Assembly (NCBI GenBank): GCA_945875045.1
Contig: CAMCIX010000036.1
Coordinates: 1-9,537, forward strand
Direction of reading: 5' to 3'
DNA length: 9,537 nucleotides
From: an uncultured Clostridia bacterium
GTDB lineage: Bacteria; Bacillota; Clostridia; Oscillospirales; Acutalibacteraceae
Shown here: piece by piece, positions 1 through 6,040 of the stretch
Layout of the letters: every line of letters starts with the position of its first letter
Numbering within the stretch: the stretch's first letter is position 1
Program-made: the position numbers and the translations under genes
Notes under the pieces: generated by a model
What the model was told of the DNA's origin: nothing
Seen by the model: only the letters and a program-made list of their open reading frames with translations
Database searches by the model: none

Positions 1-1352
1 TCTGTTTTCTTTGCGGCTCTTTTCTTAGCGGGCTTTTTTTCAGCCTTTTCCTCGGTCTTTTCCTCTACCTCGGTGATAACCGCGTTTTCCTTAATAAAGT
101 CGATAGCCTTGCCTACCGCCAAATCCTTGGAGATTTCCTCCGCGGGGATAGCCGCCTTGACCTTTTCAAGCTCTACGCCGTAATTCTCGGCAAGCTTAGC
201 GAACTCGGCTTCAAGCTCCTCGTCATTCGGAGTGATATTTTCAAGCTCGACAATCTTTTCAAGAGCCAAACGGAACTTAACCTGACCCTCAGCCTGGGGA
301 CGGAAGGACTTTTTGAACTCGTCGATTGTGGAATTGGTATACTTAAGATATGTTTCAAGGCTAAGACCCTGACTCTGGAGTCTGTAAGCATAATCCTCTG
401 TCATCTGTTCAAGACGGTTTTCAAACATAGCCTCGGGAATCTCGCCCTTAATGCTGTCAACAATCTGCTGAACAAGGGCGTTTTCGACAGCCTCGTCCGC
501 CGCCTTGGTCTTGCGCTCAAGCGCCTTCTTTTCAAGGTCTGCCTTAAGCTCGTCAAGGGTCTCGAACTCGCTTACGTCCTTTGCAAACTCGTCGTCAACC
601 GCGGGAAGCTCGCGAACCTTAATCTCGTGAAGCTTTACCTTAAATACCGCTTCCTTGCCCGCAAGCTCCTTAGCGCCGTAATCCTCGGGGAAGGTAACGT
701 TTACGTCAAACTCGTCGCCGATATTCTTGCCGACAATCTGATCCTCAAAGCCGGGGATAAACTGACCCGAGCCTAAGGTAAGGGAATGACCCTCTGCCTT
801 GCCGCCGTCAAACGCTTTGCCGTCGGTAAAGCCCTCAAAGTCGATAATAACGGTGTCGCCGTTTTCTGCGGCGCGATCCTCGACAGATACCATTCTCGCG
901 TTTCTTTCAGCCATAGAATTAATCTCGGCCTCAACCTCCTCGGGGGTTACCTTAACGGCTAACCTTTCAGCCTTTAAGCCCTTATATTCGCCGATTTCGA
1001 TTTCGGGATAGGTGGTAACCGAAACCTTGAAGTCAACGCCGTCCTCCTTTGAAATGGAAACCATTTCAAAGTCCATCTTGTCGTTGATAACCTTAAGACC
1101 CGAATCCTTGATAGCGTCCTCTACAAGGTCGTTGTAGAGAAGATTAAGCGCGTCCTCAAAGAAAATTTCGGAGCCGTAGAACTTCTCGATAAGGTGAAGC
1201 GGCGCCTTGCCCTTTCTAAAGCCGGGGACGTTGATTTTCTTTCGGTTTTTCTTGTAAGCCTCCGCAATAGCGGCGCGGAACTTTTCACCGTCAACGGTAA
1301 TTTCAAGCTGATGCCTGTTGGTATCAATCTTTTTTGTTTCTTTTAAGCTCAT
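1..1352 (-). CDS. tig: Trigger factor, ribosome-associated chaperone/peptidyl-prolyl isomerase (3' end outside window)
   Basis: Trigger factor docks at the ribosomal tunnel exit and shields nascent chains in the cytoplasm. The frame is open from ATG 1352 through the left edge, giving 450 codons with no stop. The N-terminal ribosome-binding domain carries the signature GFRKGK at residues 44-49, exactly where the family has it. An FKBP-type isomerase domain follows at about residues 158-248 (GDTVIIDFEG, GSGQFIPGFEDQ), then the helical SurA-like C-terminal domain to about residue 423. From about residue 424 comes an extra tail rich in Lys, Ala and Glu (EKKPAKKRAAKK) that continues past the edge. 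The family is usually about 430 residues long, so this is a C-terminal extension. A strong ribosome site, GGAGG, sits 7 nt before the ATG. The gene appears monocistronic at its 5' end, with its own promoter and leader hairpin. Confidence 0.97.
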   Translation of the reverse strand, partial: MSLKETKKIDTNRHQLEITVDGEKFRAAIAEAYKKNRKKINVPGFRKGKAPLHLIEKFYGSEIFFEDALNLLYNDLVEDAIKDSGLKVINDKMDFEMVSISKEDGVDFKVSVTTYPEIEIGEYKGLKAERLAVKVTPEEVEAEINSMAERNARMVSVEDRAAENGDTVIIDFEGFTDGKAFDGGKAEGHSLTLGSGQFIPGFEDQIVGKNIGDEFDVNVTFPEDYGAKELAGKEAVFKVKLHEIKVRELPAVDDEFAKDVSEFETLDELKADLEKKALERKTKAADEAVENALVQQIVDSIKGEIPEAMFENRLEQMTEDYAYRLQSQGLSLETYLKYTNSTIDEFKKSFRPQAEGQVKFRLALEKIVELENITPNDEELEAEFAKLAENYGVELEKVKAAIPAEEISKDLAVGKAIDFIKENAVITEVEEKTEEKAEKKPAKKRAAKKT

Positions 1353-1368
1353 TTTTATACCTCCGCAT

Positions 1369-1395
1369 TGTAAAACGCCCTTTGCTCGTTTTACA
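1369..1395 (-). promoter_or_regulatory. Perfect 9-9-9 inverted repeat in the tig 5' leader
   Basis: TGTAAAACG (1369-1377) and CGTTTTACA (1387-1395) are perfect inverted repeats separated by 9 nt. The element lies between the predicted tig transcription start (about 1401) and the GGAGG ribosome site (1365-1361), so in the mRNA it would be a 5'-terminal stem-loop with loop AGCAAAGGG. The 9-9-9 geometry resembles the CIRCE operator of Bacillota chaperone genes, but the arms are not the CIRCE arms (TTAGCACTC). It could be a protein operator or an mRNA-stabilising stem. The sequence alone does not decide. Confidence 0.7.
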
Positions 1396-1407
1396 GTAGT
1401 TCAAACT

Positions 1408-1436
1408 ATTATATCACAACTTAAATATTTTTTCCA
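1408..1436 (-). promoter_or_regulatory. Predicted sigma-A promoter of tig, extended -10
   Basis: On the minus strand a perfect -10 TATAAT (1413-1408) is preceded by TGA, which makes an extended -10 (TGATATAAT). With a 17-nt spacer the -35 is TGGAAA (1436-1431), matching 4 of 6 consensus bases. The predicted start is near 1401, about 50 nt before the ATG. It lies in the AT-rich gap after the phosphoesterase gene. Confidence 0.65.
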
Positions 1437-1479
1437 CATATTTTTTTAACATTTTGTAAATTCGTAAAAAATAAATATA

Positions 1480-2157
1480 TCACGCGACAAAGACGGGCGT
1501 AAAATCAACGCAATCGCACGATATTAGCTTAAATTCGACGCCCTCGTACTCCTTAACCGCGTTATTGAAGCCCGCGCCGTGGATATGACCGTGATAGACC
1601 TTTTTTATCCCGTGCCTTTTAATTATGTCAAATATTTCTCTGCAAACCGCTCCGCCGTATACGGGGGGATAATGCAGAAACACTAAAACGGGAAGACCTG
1701 TTTTTTCGGCGGCTGTAAGGGACGCTTCGAGCCTGCCTGCCTCTCGGGCGAGGATTTTTTTATTAGCGGCATCGTCATAAAACCAGCCCCGTGTACCCGC
1801 TATGGCAAAGCCCTCGGCTATAGCGCAGTTATTGTAAATAATATCTACCGAATCAAAGCCGTTTAAACTAAAAAATTCCCTTAGCTTTTTTGCGGTGCTC
1901 CACCACAAATCGTGATTGCCCTTTATAAGCAGTTTTTTGCCGGGGAGCTTTTCCAAAAATTCAAAATCCTTTTCGGTTTCCTCTAATTTAAGTCCCCACG
2001 AAAAGTCGCCGGGAAGTATTACCGTATCGTTTTCGGTAACAAGTCTTGACCAGTTGGCGAAAAGCCGCTCGGTATGATTATCCCAGCCTCTGAAAATATT
2101 CATAGGCTTATTAACTCCGAAGGACAAATGCAAATCGGAAATTGCGTAAATACTCAA
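1480..2157 (-). CDS. Calcineurin-like metallophosphoesterase (predicted phosphohydrolase), TTG start
   Basis: This 225-residue protein has the full set of calcineurin-like phosphoesterase metal-binding motifs. They are DLH (D8, H10), GDFSW (D51), GNHDLWW (N81, H82), the LHYPP histidine (H162) and GHIH (H191, H193). These residues normally bind a dinuclear metal centre that hydrolyses phosphomono- or diesters. The compact size and the MSIYAISDLHLS-type N-terminus fit the COG1768-type cytosolic phosphohydrolases of Clostridia, whose substrate is not known. I chose the TTG at 2157 because the DxH motif then starts at residue 8, as is usual. A frame continues upstream to a TTG at 2283, but those 42 codons look unlike protein and lie antisense to the start of the DUF1540 gene. 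The ribosome site (AGGGGG, about 12 nt away) is rather distant. There is no signal peptide. The gene stands alone between tig and DUF1540, divergent from the latter. Confidence 0.86.
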   Translation of the reverse strand: MSIYAISDLHLSFGVNKPMNIFRGWDNHTERLFANWSRLVTENDTVILPGDFSWGLKLEETEKDFEFLEKLPGKKLLIKGNHDLWWSTAKKLREFFSLNGFDSVDIIYNNCAIAEGFAIAGTRGWFYDDAANKKILAREAGRLEASLTAAEKTGLPVLVFLHYPPVYGGAVCREIFDIIKRHGIKKVYHGHIHGAGFNNAVKEYEGVEFKLISCDCVDFTPVFVA

Positions 2158-2212
2158 AGCTGCGTTTCGCCCCCTTTTTTTAATTTTTTTACATAATAAA
2201 ACCGTTTCGGCG

Positions 2213-2239
2213 CATACTAAGCTTGACCTTTTAAAGGTC
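2213..2239 (+). promoter_or_regulatory. Possible SigG-like -10 (CATACTA) and 15-bp palindrome before the DUF1540 gene
   Basis: In the 100-bp divergent gap, CATACTA (2213-2219) matches the forespore sigma-G -10 pattern CATnHTA. ACATA (2191-2195), 17 nt upstream, is a one-mismatch match to the GHATR -35, where 18 nt is usual. Just downstream is the perfect palindrome GACCTTTTAAAGGTC (2225-2239), directly before the GGAAAGGA ribosome site. It could be an operator or a small mRNA hairpin. The sigma-G assignment is tentative. Confidence 0.3.
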
Positions 2240-2257
2240 GGAAAGGACTTGATTAAT

Positions 2258-2422
2258 TTGTCAGATTGTACTTGTGAAACCAAGCTGTGCGTAGCGTGCG
2301 ACGTTAAGAACTGTGTTCATCATACCGCGGACGATATGTGCTCTGCCGGCAAAATTCAAGTTGGTCACGGCGAAGCGTCCACCAGCAGCGACACCCGCTG
2401 TGACACCTTCAGAGCTAAATAA
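2258..2422 (+). CDS. DUF1540 small cysteine-rich protein, TTG start
   Basis: This 54-codon plus-strand gene is the only one on that strand. The product has seven cysteines (C4, C6, C11, C14, C19, C28, C48). The core CDVKNCVHH...C...GKIQVGH...C.TF is the four-cysteine DUF1540 pattern (C14, C19, C28, C48), which probably binds a metal such as zinc. The function of the domain is not known to me, and it is common in Clostridia. I chose TTG 2258 because AAAGGA (2242-2247) lies 10 nt before it. TTG 2249, in the same frame, would give 57 residues but puts that ribosome site too close. There is no ATG nearby. The gene is divergent from the phosphoesterase and convergent with thrC, and the hairpin repeat cluster begins about 57 nt after its stop. 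The domain call is firm; the exact start is less so. Confidence 0.85.
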   Translation: MSDCTCETKLCVACDVKNCVHHTADDMCSAGKIQVGHGEASTSSDTRCDTFRAK

Positions 2423-2470
2423 TTTTATCCGCTCTGTGAAAAAAGTGCTGTCAATTTAAAGGATTAGCAC

Positions 2471-2500
2471 AAAAAAATGCCTCCCTTGCCTAAAGGGAGG
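2471..2500 (-). terminator. Candidate thrC terminator formed by repeat unit A
   Basis: Read on the minus strand, unit A makes an 8-bp stem (CCTCCCTT/AAGGGAGG, loop TAGGC) followed by CA and seven T residues (2477-2471). That is a plausible Rho-independent terminator about 140 nt past the thrC stop, provided by the mobile repeat itself. Confidence 0.5.
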
Positions 2501-2651
2501 GGGACCAACCAGCGCCCCTTGCCTAAAGGGGAGAGGGCCGCGCGTAAGCGTGGCGAGGGGATTATGGTTGGTGGAGGGATATATTTAAGTTTTCTGCAAA
2601 TTTAATATCCCCCAGTCAGCTACGCTGACAGCCCCCTTTAGGCAAGGGGGC
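2480..2651. repeat. Cluster of three small hairpin repeats (REP/MITE-like), two nested and one inverted
   Basis: Three units begin with the core CTTGCCTAAAGG inside a G/C-rich hairpin. Unit A starts at 2480 (stem CCTCCCTT/AAGGGAGG). Its inner stem ACCAACCA (2504-2511)/TGGTTGGT (2565-2572) is split by unit B (2515 to about 2563; stem CCCCTT/AAGGGG). Unit C is inverted (2651 to about 2603; stem GCCCCCTT/AAGGGGGC), with inner hairpin GTCAGC/GCTGAC at 2615-2629. Each unit ends in a GGGATAT- or GGGGATTAT-like tail; the A and C tails (2576-2582, 2605-2611) face each other. A and C could be separate insertions of the same repeat or the two ends of one palindromic element. No transposase and no clear target duplication are visible. 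The cluster lies between convergent genes and overlaps the thrC 3' end. Confidence 0.8.
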
Positions 2652-4149
2652 CTTTATTTGCTTTATTTAATTTAAGCGCCGTATAAACCGCGTCGAGCAT
2701 TTTATCCTTGTCGCAGACCTCGTTAAAGCGCACCTCGGCGTTTTCGAGCGCCTTTATCGGGGCGGGAATCTCGGTCGAGGTGACCTCTGAAAGCAGACGG
2801 ACGTTGCCGAACTCGCTGTCGGTCTTCTTATCGGTAACGGCGGTAAGCACGCTGTTTGCGAACTTATAGGGCGAAGCGGTGGAGGCGATAACCGCAGGTC
2901 TTTCGTCTCCTGTTTCTGCCTTATACTTCTTATAAACCCCTACCGCGACGGCGGTGTGGGTGTCGCAGAGATAGCCGTACTCCTTAAACATATCGCCGAT
3001 TGTAGCGAGGGTTTCCTCGTCATCACAGCAGCCGCCGTAGAAAAGCTCGGACATTTTTGCCTTAATTTCGTCTGTAACCTTAAATACGCCGTTTGCCGAC
3101 AAATCCGACTGCATTTTCGCAACCGCCTTATCGTCACAGTCAGACAGCTCAAACAGCATTCTTTCAAGGTTGCTGGAAATAAGAATATCCATAGATGGAG
3201 AAATGGTGGTGTAGAATTTGCGGTTGCGGTCGTAAACGCCGGTGTTTATAAAGTCGGTAAGGACATTATTGGCGTTGGAGGCGCAGATAAGCTTCTTTAT
3301 CGGCACGCCCATTTTCTTAGCGTAATAGGCGGCTAAAATATTGCCGAAATTACCTGTGGGAACAACCACGTTAAAGCCGTCCCTTAAATCCTCGCCGCGG
3401 GATATTAAGTCGCAATAAGCGGATACATAATAAACAATCTGCGGAGCAAGTCTTCCCCAGTTAATAGAGTTCGCCGAGGAGAACTGCATATTATGCTCGG
3501 CTAATTTTTCCTTTACCGCGTTATCGGTGAAAATCCTTTTAACCCCTGTCTGGGCGTCGTCAAAGTTGCCCCTAATAGCGCAGACGTGTACGTTTTCGCC
3601 CTTTTGGGAATCCATTTGAAGCTTTTGCATTGGGCTTACGCCGTCGCTGGGGTAAAATACCATAATCTCGGTGTCGGGCACGTCCTTAAAGCCCTCAAGC
3701 GCCGCCTTGCCGGTATCGCCCGAGGTGGCGACTAAAATAACCGTCTTCTTGCCCGCCGCAGTCTTTTTAGCCGAGGTGGTAAGGAGATAGGGCAAAAGCT
3801 GGAGCGCTAAGTCCTTAAAGGCGCAGGTCGGACCGTGCCAAAGCTCCAAAATATTCGCGTTGCCGCCGACAACCGAGATAGGCGCGGGCTGTTCGTTATC
3901 AAAGCTGCCCGTATACGCGCCCTTTACGCAGTAATCAACCTCGTCCTCGGTGAAATCGTTAAGGAAAAAGCTTAAAACATATTTCGCCCTGCCGATATAA
4001 TCAAGCTTGCCCAAGGTCTCAAAGTCCTTTTCGGTAAGGGCAGGAAAGGTATCCGGCACGAAAAGTCCGCCCTCGGCGGAAATGCCCCTTGCAATAGCCT
4101 CGGCGGCGGTGACCTTTACCGATTTATCTCTTGTACTAACATAATTCAT
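2638..4149 (-). CDS. thrC: Threonine synthase, PLP-dependent
   Basis: ThrC converts O-phospho-L-homoserine and water to L-threonine and phosphate, the last step of threonine synthesis, in the cytosol. The protein has 503 residues, typical of the long (about 500-residue) class. The N-terminal family signature includes SAEGGLFVPD (24-33). The PLP lysine is K112 in HGPTCAFKDLALQ (105-117). The substrate/phosphate loop is ATSGDTGKA (141-149), and the glycine-rich VVPTGNFGNILAAYY supports cofactor binding. The start is ATG 4149 with AGGAG 8 nt upstream. The last residues, GPLA, and the TAA stop are encoded by the inverted unit of the hairpin repeat, so the native C-terminus has probably been altered by insertion. 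The gene lies 45 nt downstream of the M19 dipeptidase gene and has a good promoter of its own. No other threonine pathway gene is in the window. Confidence 0.97.
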   Translation of the reverse strand: MNYVSTRDKSVKVTAAEAIARGISAEGGLFVPDTFPALTEKDFETLGKLDYIGRAKYVLSFFLNDFTEDEVDYCVKGAYTGSFDNEQPAPISVVGGNANILELWHGPTCAFKDLALQLLPYLLTTSAKKTAAGKKTVILVATSGDTGKAALEGFKDVPDTEIMVFYPSDGVSPMQKLQMDSQKGENVHVCAIRGNFDDAQTGVKRIFTDNAVKEKLAEHNMQFSSANSINWGRLAPQIVYYVSAYCDLISRGEDLRDGFNVVVPTGNFGNILAAYYAKKMGVPIKKLICASNANNVLTDFINTGVYDRNRKFYTTISPSMDILISSNLERMLFELSDCDDKAVAKMQSDLSANGVFKVTDEIKAKMSELFYGGCCDDEETLATIGDMFKEYGYLCDTHTAVAVGVYKKYKAETGDERPAVIASTASPYKFANSVLTAVTDKKTDSEFGNVRLLSEVTSTEIPAPIKALENAEVRFNEVCDKDKMLDAVYTALKLNKANKGPLA

Positions 4150-4182
4150 ATCCGTTGCTCCTGTTTTTCAGCATTATTCTTT

Positions 4183-4211
4183 ATTTTATTATATCTAACG
4201 TCTTTTGTCAA
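4183..4211 (-). promoter_or_regulatory. Predicted sigma-A promoter of thrC
   Basis: On the minus strand a perfect -35 TTGACA (4211-4206) is followed after exactly 17 nt by TAAAAT (4188-4183), 5 of 6 to consensus. The -35 lies inside the last codons of the dipeptidase gene. The predicted start is near 4176, about 27 nt before the ATG. A TATAAT at 4193-4188 overlaps but has no suitable -35. thrC could thus be expressed independently of the upstream genes. Confidence 0.65.
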
Positions 4212-5055
4212 AGGTTTCAAGATAATTTTCCGCGTTTTTATAAAAAATTTTATCGAGAACCGTCTCGGAAAGCCCTTTTTCGTGTAATTTCGCGCGCAAA
4301 AGAGGAATTTTTGAAATATCGCAAAGCTCCGCCGCCATATCCGCACCGTCAAAATCCGAGCCTATAGCTATATTATTTTCCATTCCAAGCTCCAGCAAAT
4401 GATAAATATTCCTGTAAAGCCTGTCGAAAACCTCGCCGCCCAAAAATTTAGGATAAAGGCAAAGCCCTACTATCCCGCCCTTTTGGGCTATAAGCTTCAG
4501 CTGATTATCGCTAAGGTTTCTAGGGCAGTCAAAAACCGCCTTGCAGTTTGAATGGGTCGCTAACGGGTAATCGGCAAGCTCCACCGCCGAATAAAAGCTT
4601 TTTTCATTAAGGTGGGACAAATCGCAGAGCATTTTAAGACCGTTCATCTCCCGAATTACCCTTTTGCCGAAATCGGTTAATCCCTTTTCGGTTTTACTGC
4701 CGCCCGCTATGCGGTTTTCGCCGTTCCAGGTGAGGGTTAATATTCTTACGCCGTCCTCTTTCAGAGCATAAAGGCGGTCGGTATCCTCCTCTAACACCGC
4801 CCCGCCCTCCACCGAAAAATAAGGGGTTAAATTATCGGGTTTTTTACTAAGCTTTTCCTTAAAATCCCTTAAAATCGCCTTATAAAGCCTATACGGCTCG
4901 TCTAAGTCGTCCCTTATCCAGACGGCGAAAACCTGACGCCATTTTTCAAATACCGCTCCCTTTTCCCCCGAAACAGCAAGGGAATTTTTGAGAAAATCCT
5001 GTTTTTTAAAGCAACATTCATACGGCGTATCGCAATGCAGGTCAAAATAATTCAA
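4195..5055 (-). CDS. M19 (renal-type) membrane dipeptidase family metallopeptidase, TTG start
   Basis: The product (286 residues) belongs to peptidase family M19, zinc dipeptidases that cleave dipeptides, often with a D-residue at the C-terminal position. All expected metal ligands are present: DLHCDT (H7, D9), the bridging glutamate in SVEGG (E83), DLSH (H148), THSN (H168) and GSDFDG (D234). It is shorter than many M19 enzymes, which usually exceed 300 residues. There is no signal peptide or membrane segment, so it should be cytosolic despite the family name. The start is TTG 5055, with AGGGGTG 6 nt upstream; no ATG would preserve the DLHCDT position. It follows yraN by 11 nt, and the yraN stop overlaps its ribosome site, so the two are probably cotranscribed. 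A role in peptide or cell-wall dipeptide turnover is inference. Confidence 0.93.
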   Translation of the reverse strand: MNYFDLHCDTPYECCFKKQDFLKNSLAVSGEKGAVFEKWRQVFAVWIRDDLDEPYRLYKAILRDFKEKLSKKPDNLTPYFSVEGGAVLEEDTDRLYALKEDGVRILTLTWNGENRIAGGSKTEKGLTDFGKRVIREMNGLKMLCDLSHLNEKSFYSAVELADYPLATHSNCKAVFDCPRNLSDNQLKLIAQKGGIVGLCLYPKFLGGEVFDRLYRNIYHLLELGMENNIAIGSDFDGADMAAELCDISKIPLLRAKLHEKGLSETVLDKIFYKNAENYLETFDKRR

Positions 5056-5066
5056 TTAAAACACCC

Positions 5067-5429
5067 CTAAAAAGCGTTTTTGATATAGTGGAGCCTATAC
5101 CCGTCCGTACCGTCGGTTTTCTTATAAACCGTGACCTCCGCAACGTCAAATCGGGGCTGGAGCGCGGTTTCGTACTTTGTTAAAAAGTCCTCTGCGGTTA
5201 AGATTATTCGCCTTTGCTTGCGGAAATCCACCGCCTCGACAGGGGAGACAAGGCTGTCCTCACGGCGGGTTTTAACCTCCGTAAAAATTATATATTCCTT
5301 ATTTTCCGCGATTATGTCAATTTCGCCGTAACGGCAATGATAGTTGCGCTTTATTATGCTAAAGCCGTTTTTGCGCAAAAACTCTGCCGTCAACCGCTCG
5401 CCCGTGCCGCCCGTTTTGCCGATATTCAT
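5067..5429 (-). CDS. yraN: YraN/UPF0102 family protein, PD-(D/E)XK nuclease fold
   Basis: This 120-residue protein is of standard length for UPF0102. It has the N-terminal TGERLTAEFLRKNGF (9-23) with the conserved glutamate E11, then RYGEIDII (33-40) with D38 and FTEVKTR (49-55) with E51 and K53. Together these form the active-site pattern of PD-(D/E)XK nucleases. The family is suspected to act on DNA or recombination intermediates, but its exact role is not established. The start is ATG 5429 with AGGGTGA just upstream. The TGA stop of rnhB is 4 nt before the start and overlaps the ribosome site, which suggests translational coupling. The rnhB-yraN pair is a widespread conserved neighbourhood in Bacillota. 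Confidence 0.95.
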   Translation of the reverse strand: MNIGKTGGTGERLTAEFLRKNGFSIIKRNYHCRYGEIDIIAENKEYIIFTEVKTRREDSLVSPVEAVDFRKQRRIILTAEDFLTKYETALQPRFDVAEVTVYKKTDGTDGYRLHYIKNAF

Positions 5430-5433
5430 ACCG

Positions 5434-6036
5434 TCACCCTAAAATCTTTTTAAGAAAGGAAAGGCGATGTATCGGGGAGGGGCCGTACTTTTTCAAAAGC
5501 AAGGTATGCTCCTTTGTGCCGTAGCCCTTGTGCTTTTTAAAGTTGTACTCGGGGTACTTTTCGTCGTATGTAAGCATTAAGCGGTCACGCGTGACCTTTG
5601 CAAGCACCGAAGCCGCCGCCACCGACATTGACTTTGAATCCCCCTTAACCACCGTGGCGCAGGGAATTTTTATGTTTTTAGGCACTCGGTTGCCGTCTAT
5701 CAGGGCGAAATCGGGCTTGACCGAAAGCCCGTCAATCGCGCGGTTCATAGCAAGGAAGGTAGCCTCTAAAATATTAAGGCTCTCAATTTCTTCAAGCGTG
5801 CCGTAGGCTACAGAGTATGCGACAGCCTTTTCTGTTATCTCATCATACAGCCGTTCTCTTTTCTTCTCGCTAAGCTTTTTAGAGTCGTCAAGCCCCTCGA
5901 TTACGGTATCGGCAGGCAATATAACCGCCGCCGCGCAGACAGGCCCCGCAAGGGGACCTCTGCCCGCCTCGTCAACTCCGCAAATAATATTAAAGCCGCT
6001 TGAAACCGCGGCTTTTTCGTATGCGTAATCAGGCAT
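5434..6036 (-). CDS. rnhB: Ribonuclease HII
   Basis: RNase HII cleaves the RNA strand of RNA-DNA hybrids and removes ribonucleotides misincorporated in DNA. The 200-residue protein has the hallmark GVDEAGRGPLAGPV (20-33) with D22 and E23. The other metal ligands are D114 in LIDGN and D133 in KGDSKS. The block SVAAASVLAKVTRD (138-151) and the C-terminal HKGYGTKEH and YGPSPIHRLSF are also typical. The short N-terminus and normal length indicate a complete enzyme, type 2 rather than HIII. The start is ATG 6036, with GGAAAGGG 9 nt upstream lying inside the last codons of rbgA; rbgA ends 4 nt before it. It sits in the usual rbgA-rnhB-yraN order and is presumably cotranscribed. Confidence 0.98.
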   Translation of the reverse strand: MPDYAYEKAAVSSGFNIICGVDEAGRGPLAGPVCAAAVILPADTVIEGLDDSKKLSEKKRERLYDEITEKAVAYSVAYGTLEEIESLNILEATFLAMNRAIDGLSVKPDFALIDGNRVPKNIKIPCATVVKGDSKSMSVAAASVLAKVTRDRLMLTYDEKYPEYNFKKHKGYGTKEHTLLLKKYGPSPIHRLSFLKKILG

Positions 6037-6040
6037 TTTA

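Noticed and set aside
1435..1475. AT-rich inverted sequence after the phosphoesterase stop, considered as its terminator
   Set aside because: Pairing needs bulges and has almost no G-C pairs, so I cannot support it.
2158..2283. A 42-codon N-terminal extension of the phosphoesterase frame up to a TTG at 2283
   Set aside because: The family motif DxH should be near residue 8, which TTG 2157 gives. The extension has no family resemblance and lies antisense to the DUF1540 gene, which has a clear signature.
2445..2477. GTGCT (2445-2449)/AGCAC (2466-2470) flanked by A-runs, considered as a terminator
   Set aside because: It has only 5 bp of stem with a 16-nt loop, so it is weak. The adjacent repeat unit A hairpin with T7 is a better minus-strand terminator.
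2480..2651. Three copies of a short repeat, considered as a CRISPR array
   Set aside because: The copies differ in orientation and spacing, form self-hairpins, and two are nested; there are no uniform spacers and no cas genes.
2956..3336. A 126-codon plus-strand open frame inside thrC
   Set aside because: It is the antisense shadow of a well-supported gene; its translation resembles no family and it lacks a convincing ribosome site.
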